From the NCBI GenBank assembly GCA_019247245.1, contig JAFAPF010000207.1, positions 1-9,487 of the forward strand: 9,487 nt of DNA, read 5' to 3'. Below, one piece after another: positions 6,144-9,487 of the stretch (position 1 is the first letter of the stretch; every line of letters starts with the position of its first letter). The notes below the pieces were generated by a model, which had not been told where the DNA came from, made no database searches, and worked only from the letters and a program-made list of their open reading frames with translations. The position numbers were made by a program, and so were the translations under genes. This DNA comes from Rubrobacter sp. (GTDB taxonomy: Bacteria > Actinomycetota > Rubrobacteria > Rubrobacterales > Rubrobacteraceae).

Positions 6144-6190
6144 GTTTAATCAGACTTTAATTAAACAAAACAGACTTTAATTAAACAAAA
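6144..6190. repeat. Perfect 20-bp tandem repeat with palindromic AT core
   Basis: CAGACTTTAATTAAACAAAA occurs twice back to back (6151-6170, 6171-6190) with no mismatch. Each unit contains the palindrome TTTAATTAAA. Just left, GTTTAAT (6144-6150) is the inverted partner of ATTAAAC in the first unit (6160-6166), nine bases apart. The array lies about 120 bases upstream of the minus-strand envelope gene and 70 bases from the nearby IS. It resembles a set of protein-binding sites, but no binding protein is encoded nearby. Confidence 0.8.
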
Positions 6191-6259
6191 CGCTAGCTAC
6201 AAGAAGGCGCAAACCCTGACTCTCGGATTCGAAAGAAACGGTCATGTTACCTACATCTA

Positions 6260-7132
6260 AGAGCCCGTTTGGTAAGGCTTATCATGCTGCTCTCGCTAAC
6301 CGCCTCAGTACCAGGCGAATTATAGCCACCTTGATGAACGTCTCGCTGCTCTGCACCATCCGCTCATAGTCCTTGCTCAGGCGCCGGTTCCGTATCAACC
6401 ATGAGAAAGTCCGCTCCACGATCCACCTCTTCTTGGACAACACCTCAAAACCTCTGGCTTGCCGGTCCCGCTCGACAATCTCCAATGACCATCCGTCTTG
6501 CTTTTCTAACCAGCTGCCAGCTTCTCTCCTGTGTATGCTCCATCCGCCTAGATTATCTTCAAACGAGGCACGAACGGCTTCAACCCGGCCAGAAGAGAGC
6601 GTGTCCTGACTCTGCCTTGTACGTCAGCCGAGGTGACGTACACCGAGAGCGGAAGCCCTAGGGTATCCACCAAGAGGTGACGCTTGCACCCTTTGATGTT
6701 CTTGTGGGCATCGTAGCCGTTCGATTGGGCACCCTCCTCAGTGCTCTTAACGCTCTGGGAATCTATTATGGCCACCGTCGGTTGGGGGTCCTTGCCCACT
6801 CTCTTCCTCTCGGCTGCATGTAGAGCCTTGAAGAGTTGGTGCCACACCCCGCTTCTTAAGCGGAACCTTCTCTGAAATGGTAGTAAACGGAAGACCAAGG
6901 AGGGAAGTTGTGGGGTAAAAGTCGCCAAGGACAACCGCTTTTGAGCACATAGAAGATGGCGTCGAAGACATTGCGCAAGGAGTGGGTGCGTGGTCTTCCC
7001 TGCCCCTTTGAGGTGGATACGTAAGATCGCAAACGGGCCCAGTGGGCATTAGAGAGGTCGGTTGGATAAGGCTTTCTCATAGGAGAAAGCGTACAAAACC
7101 ATCCTAACCCTTACCTTTACCAAACACGCTCT
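6260..7132 (-). mobile_element. IS5-family (IS427-like) insertion sequence, inactivated
   Basis: Terminal repeats AGAGCCCGTTTGGTAA (6260-6275) and AGAGCGTGTTTGGTAA (complement of 7117-7132) match at 14 of 16 bases and bound 873 bp. TA flanks both ends (6258-6259, 7133-7134). The single minus-strand transposase gene fills the element. It belongs to the same broad group as the element at 2063-3042 but differs clearly in its ends and protein, so the two arrived separately. Confidence 0.87.
6282..7080 (-). pseudogene. IS5-family DDE transposase, two frameshifts and a nonsense codon
   Basis: The gene starts [17 protein letters not shown] at 7080 and runs through [17 protein letters not shown] and [12 protein letters not shown] one-base loss near 6865 shifts the frame. 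The middle part continues SGVWHQLFKALHAAERKR, IIDSQSVKSTEEGAQSNGYD (first catalytic Asp), KRHLLVDTLGLPLSVYV and PFVPRLKII. There TAG at 6548-6550 stands where this family has the Trp of WADGAY. ADGAYTGEKLA, with the second Asp, follows in the same frame. Another one-base loss near 6510 leads to WLEKQDGWSLEIVERDRQAR, then [11 protein letters not shown] with the acidic residue, SKDYER and LRRLARAA. Total length is normal for the family. The damage is light compared with the element at 2063-3042, so this insertion is probably younger. Confidence 0.87.
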
Positions 7133-7134
7133 TA

Positions 7135-7556
7135 GACGTTACAATTCTTATCGTGTTCTCTTGACAGAAATGTGCTATCTGGCTGATGCGGGTTTCTTTA
7201 CTATCTACGGCTTTGTCATCCATGCGCAATCTTAAACTTCTCCAATTGGAATTGGGATTTCCGCTGCTGTCCTGGTGATGCCAGGGCTTTGAGTCGCTAA
7301 GCGGAGCCTTAGCCAAGGGCCTTGACAGCGCAGCCGTACGCGGGGCGCTGCCAGCTCTTTGATACGTAGCTATCTGGCAGCCACTGTCCTTATCGGGTTA
7401 GTCCTCAATGCAGTCTTTGGCTAGTGGTGAGCAGAAGATACCGCAGTGCTCGTGTTCTTTCCGGCTTATCGGGGAAACGCGTGAGGCGCTGGAGGAAACC
7501 TAAGAAGGTTAAGAGTACACTGTACTCGTGAGGTCGAAAGAAAAGAACAGAAGGCC
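7135..7556. other. Non-coding gap between IS and the SEDS gene
   Basis: No gene is supported. CAGCGC (7326-7331) and GCGCTG (7345-7350) form a 6-bp stem. GAGTAC (7513-7518) and GTACTC (7522-7527) form a perfect palindrome with a 3-base centre, 30 bases before the SEDS start, which could be an operator. TTGACA occurs at 7161 and 7322, but neither has a -10 box at the right distance. A hydrophobic stretch in one plus frame (7363-7419) is bounded by stops. Confidence 0.4.
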
Positions 7557-8864
7557 ATGACCCAGCGAGCTGCTTTTCCTATGATGCTAGCCTTCGTAGC
7601 AGTGGCAGTTGGGTTCGCAACCTTACTCGTTACTCAGAAGGTTGCTACACCTCCCATGATCTATGGCGGTGTCTACCTTGGGACGATGTGCATGCTTTAC
7701 TTCGCCGTTAGGATAAGACTGCGGCACTCCGACGCCTTGCTTATTCCTCTCGTGACGTTGCTCACCGGTGTGGGACTCCTCATGGTCTACCGCCTCACTT
7801 ACAACGTTGATGGTGTCCAGAACTTAGCGATTACCCAAGTAGTATGGATCCTTGTGGGAAGTGGCGCACTCTTTTTGACGATCCTGCTCTTCCGAGATTA
7901 TCAGCGGCTGTTGAACTATAGGTACCTTCTCGCCCTAATAGCAATCGGACTCATAACTTCGACCATCCTCTTTGGCCGCGAGGTCAATGGGGCCAAGCTC
8001 TGGCTGCAGATTGGTCCGGTCAGCTTCGAACCCTCACAGTTCGCGCAAATACTGCTGATAATGTTCTTCGCTAAGTATCTGGCGGAGAAGCGGGAGGTTA
8101 TGACGGTTACCACTCGTAGCTTCCTTGGCCTTCAAATTCCAAGCCTAAAGTACTTCGGCCCCGTGGTGCTCGTGTGGTTAATCTCGATTGCTCTGCTCAT
8201 CTTCGAGAAGGATATCGGCTTCAGCCTGCTCTTTATGGCCGTCTCACTTTTGATGATGTACACGGCCACTGGACGAATCACCTACGTGCTCCTCGGCACT
8301 TTGCTCTTCCTGATAGGACTCCCTGTCCTGTATCAGGTCTTCACACACGTGCGAGTGCGAATTGACAGCTGGCTGGATCCTTGGTCTGACCCATATGCGA
8401 CAGGGTTTCAAATTCTGCAGAGCATCTTTAATATCTCGGATGGAGGTCTCACTGGTACAGGGTTAGGTCAAGGGTTTGCTCAAAGTATCCCAGATGTCCA
8501 AACTGACTATGTCTTCAGCGCGATCGCTAGTGAACTAGGTTTCTTGGGGGCCACCGTAATCCTTTTGACGTTCCTCATGTTTGCTTACAGAGGAATGAAG
8601 ATAGCCCTCCTTGCAGAAGATCCGGCTTCAAAACTCCTCGCTGGGGGCCTTACCATAACATTCACTCTTCAGACCCTGATAGTGGTAGGAGGTGTAACAA
8701 AGGCCATCCCACTCACCGGCCTTGGTTTACCCTTTGTCTCCTATGGAGGAACCGCAGTGATAAGTAATTTCATCCTGACTGGCTTCCTGCTAGTGATCTC
8801 TGAGCAGGCTGGACAGAAATCAGCTGACATAGCTGTAGTTTCCGAAGTCGCATCTTTGCAGTGA
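7557..8864 (+). CDS. RodA/FtsW-family SEDS peptidoglycan glycosyltransferase
   Basis: This 435-residue, largely hydrophobic protein has about ten membrane helices. SEDS proteins polymerise lipid II into glycan strands at the cytoplasmic membrane with a class B penicillin-binding protein, for elongation (RodA) or division (FtsW). Visible motifs are GREVNGAKLW (140-149), FEPSQFAQILLIMFFAKYL (157-175, in place of the usual QPSE), FEKDIGFSLLF (216-226, whose Asp 219 matches the catalytic Asp of the PDLGT motif), GTGLGQG (300-306), IPDVQTDYVFSAIASELG (311-328) and PLTGLGLPFVSYGGTA (385-400). The length is typical. The motif style is closer to actinobacterial RodA than to proteobacterial FtsW, but I cannot decide between the two, so no symbol is given. 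AGAAGG ends only 2 bases before the ATG, which is too close; the ATGs at 7581 and 7584 are alternatives. No PBP, phosphatase or kinase gene of the usual cluster is adjacent. Confidence 0.95.
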   Translation: MTQRAAFPMMLAFVAVAVGFATLLVTQKVATPPMIYGGVYLGTMCMLYFAVRIRLRHSDALLIPLVTLLTGVGLLMVYRLTYNVDGVQNLAITQVVWILVGSGALFLTILLFRDYQRLLNYRYLLALIAIGLITSTILFGREVNGAKLWLQIGPVSFEPSQFAQILLIMFFAKYLAEKREVMTVTTRSFLGLQIPSLKYFGPVVLVWLISIALLIFEKDIGFSLLFMAVSLLMMYTATGRITYVLLGTLLFLIGLPVLYQVFTHVRVRIDSWLDPWSDPYATGFQILQSIFNISDGGLTGTGLGQGFAQSIPDVQTDYVFSAIASELGFLGATVILLTFLMFAYRGMKIALLAEDPASKLLAGGLTITFTLQTLIVVGGVTKAIPLTGLGLPFVSYGGTAVISNFILTGFLLVISEQAGQKSADIAVVSEVASLQ

Positions 8865-8913
8865 AGAGAATTATAGTGATGGAGCAACTGTTAAAGAGGG
8901 TAGGAGGAGTATC

Positions 8914-8943
8914 ATGGGTTCGGCTCGTCCGTTCCAGCTATAG
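8914..8943 (+). CDS. Nine-residue ORF with strong ribosome site (possible leader peptide)
   Basis: GGAGG at 8903-8907 lies 6 bases before an ATG opening MGSARPFQL and a TAG (8941-8943). Eleven bases later a perfect palindrome begins, the arrangement of a leader peptide followed by an attenuator hairpin. The overlapping ATG at 8879 opens a 34-codon frame to 8983 in another phase, but with only a weak ribosome site. Neither product is recognised and expression is uncertain. Confidence 0.3.
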   Translation: MGSARPFQL

Positions 8944-8953
8944 TATGCTCCAG

Positions 8954-8973
8954 AAGCGTCAGCTGACGCTTTT
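8954..8973 (+). terminator. Perfect palindrome with short T-run after the SEDS gene
   Basis: AAGCGTCAGCTGACGCTT (8954-8971) is a perfect 18-base palindrome: a 7-bp stem closing a 4-nt loop. TTTT (8970-8973) overlaps its end. It lies 90 bases past the SEDS stop and is a plausible weak intrinsic terminator or a protein-binding site. Confidence 0.45.
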
Positions 8974-8983
8974 GCAACGCTAG

Positions 8984-9322
8984 GATGTGATAGACCTTCA
9001 CAAGATAGGTCTATGCTAACTAGTTCAGCCTTGCAATCGGTTTAATAGTCGTGCTCCGAGCGAAGCCTATCCTTTACCGCTTGGCGGTTCTGGCTCATCA
9101 TGATCACTGGCACTGCGTAGTTCGTTGGACGAATTTCCTGGTCAGAGGGGCGAGAAGCCCCTGTAACGGCTTCTTCGGGAGCAGAAGGATAAAACCGAGG
9201 GAAGCGACTTGCATTCCTTTGCTACCTACATCAGTGCCTGCAACTCACCCTTAACTCACCTTTGATACGATTTGCAAGTGGCGCAGGGTTGGCCGCTGAC
9301 GGGCAGCGGGAGGAACTTCTCA
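8984..9322. other. Hairpin-rich non-coding region
   Basis: Several stems lie in a row: ATAGACCT/AGGTCTAT (8990-9014, 9-nt loop), TTCGT/ACGAA (9121-9133), AGGGGC/GCCCCT (9146-9162), CTTCT/AGAAG (9170-9187) and CCGCTG/CAGCGG (9293-9309). The last takes up the first two bases of the GGGAGG ribosome site of the following gene. AACTCACC with CTT or TTT occurs twice in tandem (9242-9263). The plus frame at 9051-9254 has a GTG start without a ribosome site and no protein-like pattern, so I do not call it. No known riboswitch was recognised. Confidence 0.4.
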
Positions 9323-9487
9323 ATGGCCCTCACAGAGGAGGGGTAAACGAAGCCTATAAGCACCATAGAGCAGTTGAATCAGGAGTTAAGGCGTCTTGAG
9401 AGGCAGCGGGACGAGGCCCTTACGCAGGTAAGGGATGCTGAGCGTCAGCTTGAGGACCTCAACGAACGCCGTATCGAGCTTGCGATT
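9323..9487 (+). pseudogene. Coiled-coil protein N-terminus with TAA at codon 8 (partial)
   Basis: ATG at 9323, nine bases after GGGAGG (9308-9313), starts MALTEEG and then meets TAA at 9344-9346. The same frame then stays open to the window edge and reads TKPISTIEQLNQELRRLERQ followed by RDEALTQVRDAERQLEDLNE and RRIELAI. That is a heptad-like, charge-rich coiled coil beginning at about codon 12. The continuity of frame across the TAA suggests either a nonsense mutation in one gene or a start after the TAA. Another GGAGG (9337-9341) precedes only ACG, ATA and a TTG (9374), the last too far away, so no good second start exists. The family cannot be named from 55 codons. The rest of the gene lies outside the window. 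Confidence 0.55.

Noticed and set aside
7161..7189. TTGACA as a promoter for the SEDS gene
   Set aside because: No -10-like hexamer lies 16-18 bases downstream; the same holds for the TTGACA at 7322.
7104..7316. A 70-codon minus-strand frame running into the IS end
   Set aside because: It needs a TTG start with a weak ribosome site, its last codons lie in the IS terminal repeat, and rejoining the pre-insertion sequence gives a stop after three codons. The composition is not protein-like.
7363..7419. A hydrophobic stretch that could be the last helix of a decayed PP2C phosphatase, the usual neighbour of rodA
   Set aside because: Stops flank it on both sides and no catalytic PP2C motif could be found in any frame upstream.
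9051..9254. A 67-codon plus-strand frame after the SEDS gene
   Set aside because: It has a GTG start with no ribosome site, a Cys/His/Arg/Trp-rich composition and no pattern of a fold; the interval is better explained by RNA stems.
9040..9310. A c-di-AMP (ydaO) or c-di-GMP riboswitch before the coiled-coil gene
   Set aside because: The hairpin-rich leader and envelope-type context suggested it, but the conserved core words of these classes as I remember them are absent.

Overview
The window reads as a low-density, insertion-sequence-littered stretch of a bacterial chromosome with roughly balanced base composition. The only full-length gene of a well-known family is a RodA/FtsW-type SEDS glycosyltransferase (7557-8864, +). 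Its motif set resembles the SEDS proteins of Actinobacteria and related Gram-positive-type lineages more than the proteobacterial ones, so I lean towards an actinobacterial or deep Gram-positive/Chloroflexota-like host. That rests on family memory, not on a search.

Layout. Positions 1-2060 carry small plus-strand genes with good Shine-Dalgarno sites and large untranslated gaps: an unrecognised ~97-aa protein (104-394), a 31-aa single-helix membrane peptide (656-751), a DUF3303-like 95-aa protein (1174-1461) with a promoter candidate and a clear terminator, and a 103-aa protein (1703-2014) of apparently similar alpha/beta-barrel type. Several perfect hairpins lie in the gaps.

Positions 2061-4540 are a chain of insertion sequences: a decayed IS5-family (IS427-like) element (2063-3042), an abutting DDE_5/IS701-like element whose transposase carries two frameshifts (about 3046-4506), then a lone IS5-type end (from 4510). 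The elements meet at shared TA dinucleotides. A third, IS5-family element (6260-7132) is broken by two frameshifts and a nonsense codon.

Between them on the minus strand (4824-6025) lies a cell-envelope type gene: a membrane anchor, a charged helical segment, then a long Pro/Ser/Thr/Gly/Asn/Gln-rich tail ending in a Cys pair. As written it is split by two +1 frame changes, each followed by a TGA; removing one base at each makes a 399-codon reading frame. A perfect 20-bp tandem repeat sits upstream.

The right end holds the SEDS gene, a hairpin-rich 450-bp gap containing a nine-residue ORF with a strong Shine-Dalgarno site, and the start of a coiled-coil gene (9323 onward) that has an in-frame TAA at codon 8.

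I see no tRNA, rRNA, CRISPR array or recognisable defence system. The most interesting loci are the split envelope gene, the interrupted coiled-coil gene, the small membrane peptide and the abutting IS chain. I do not claim a new system.
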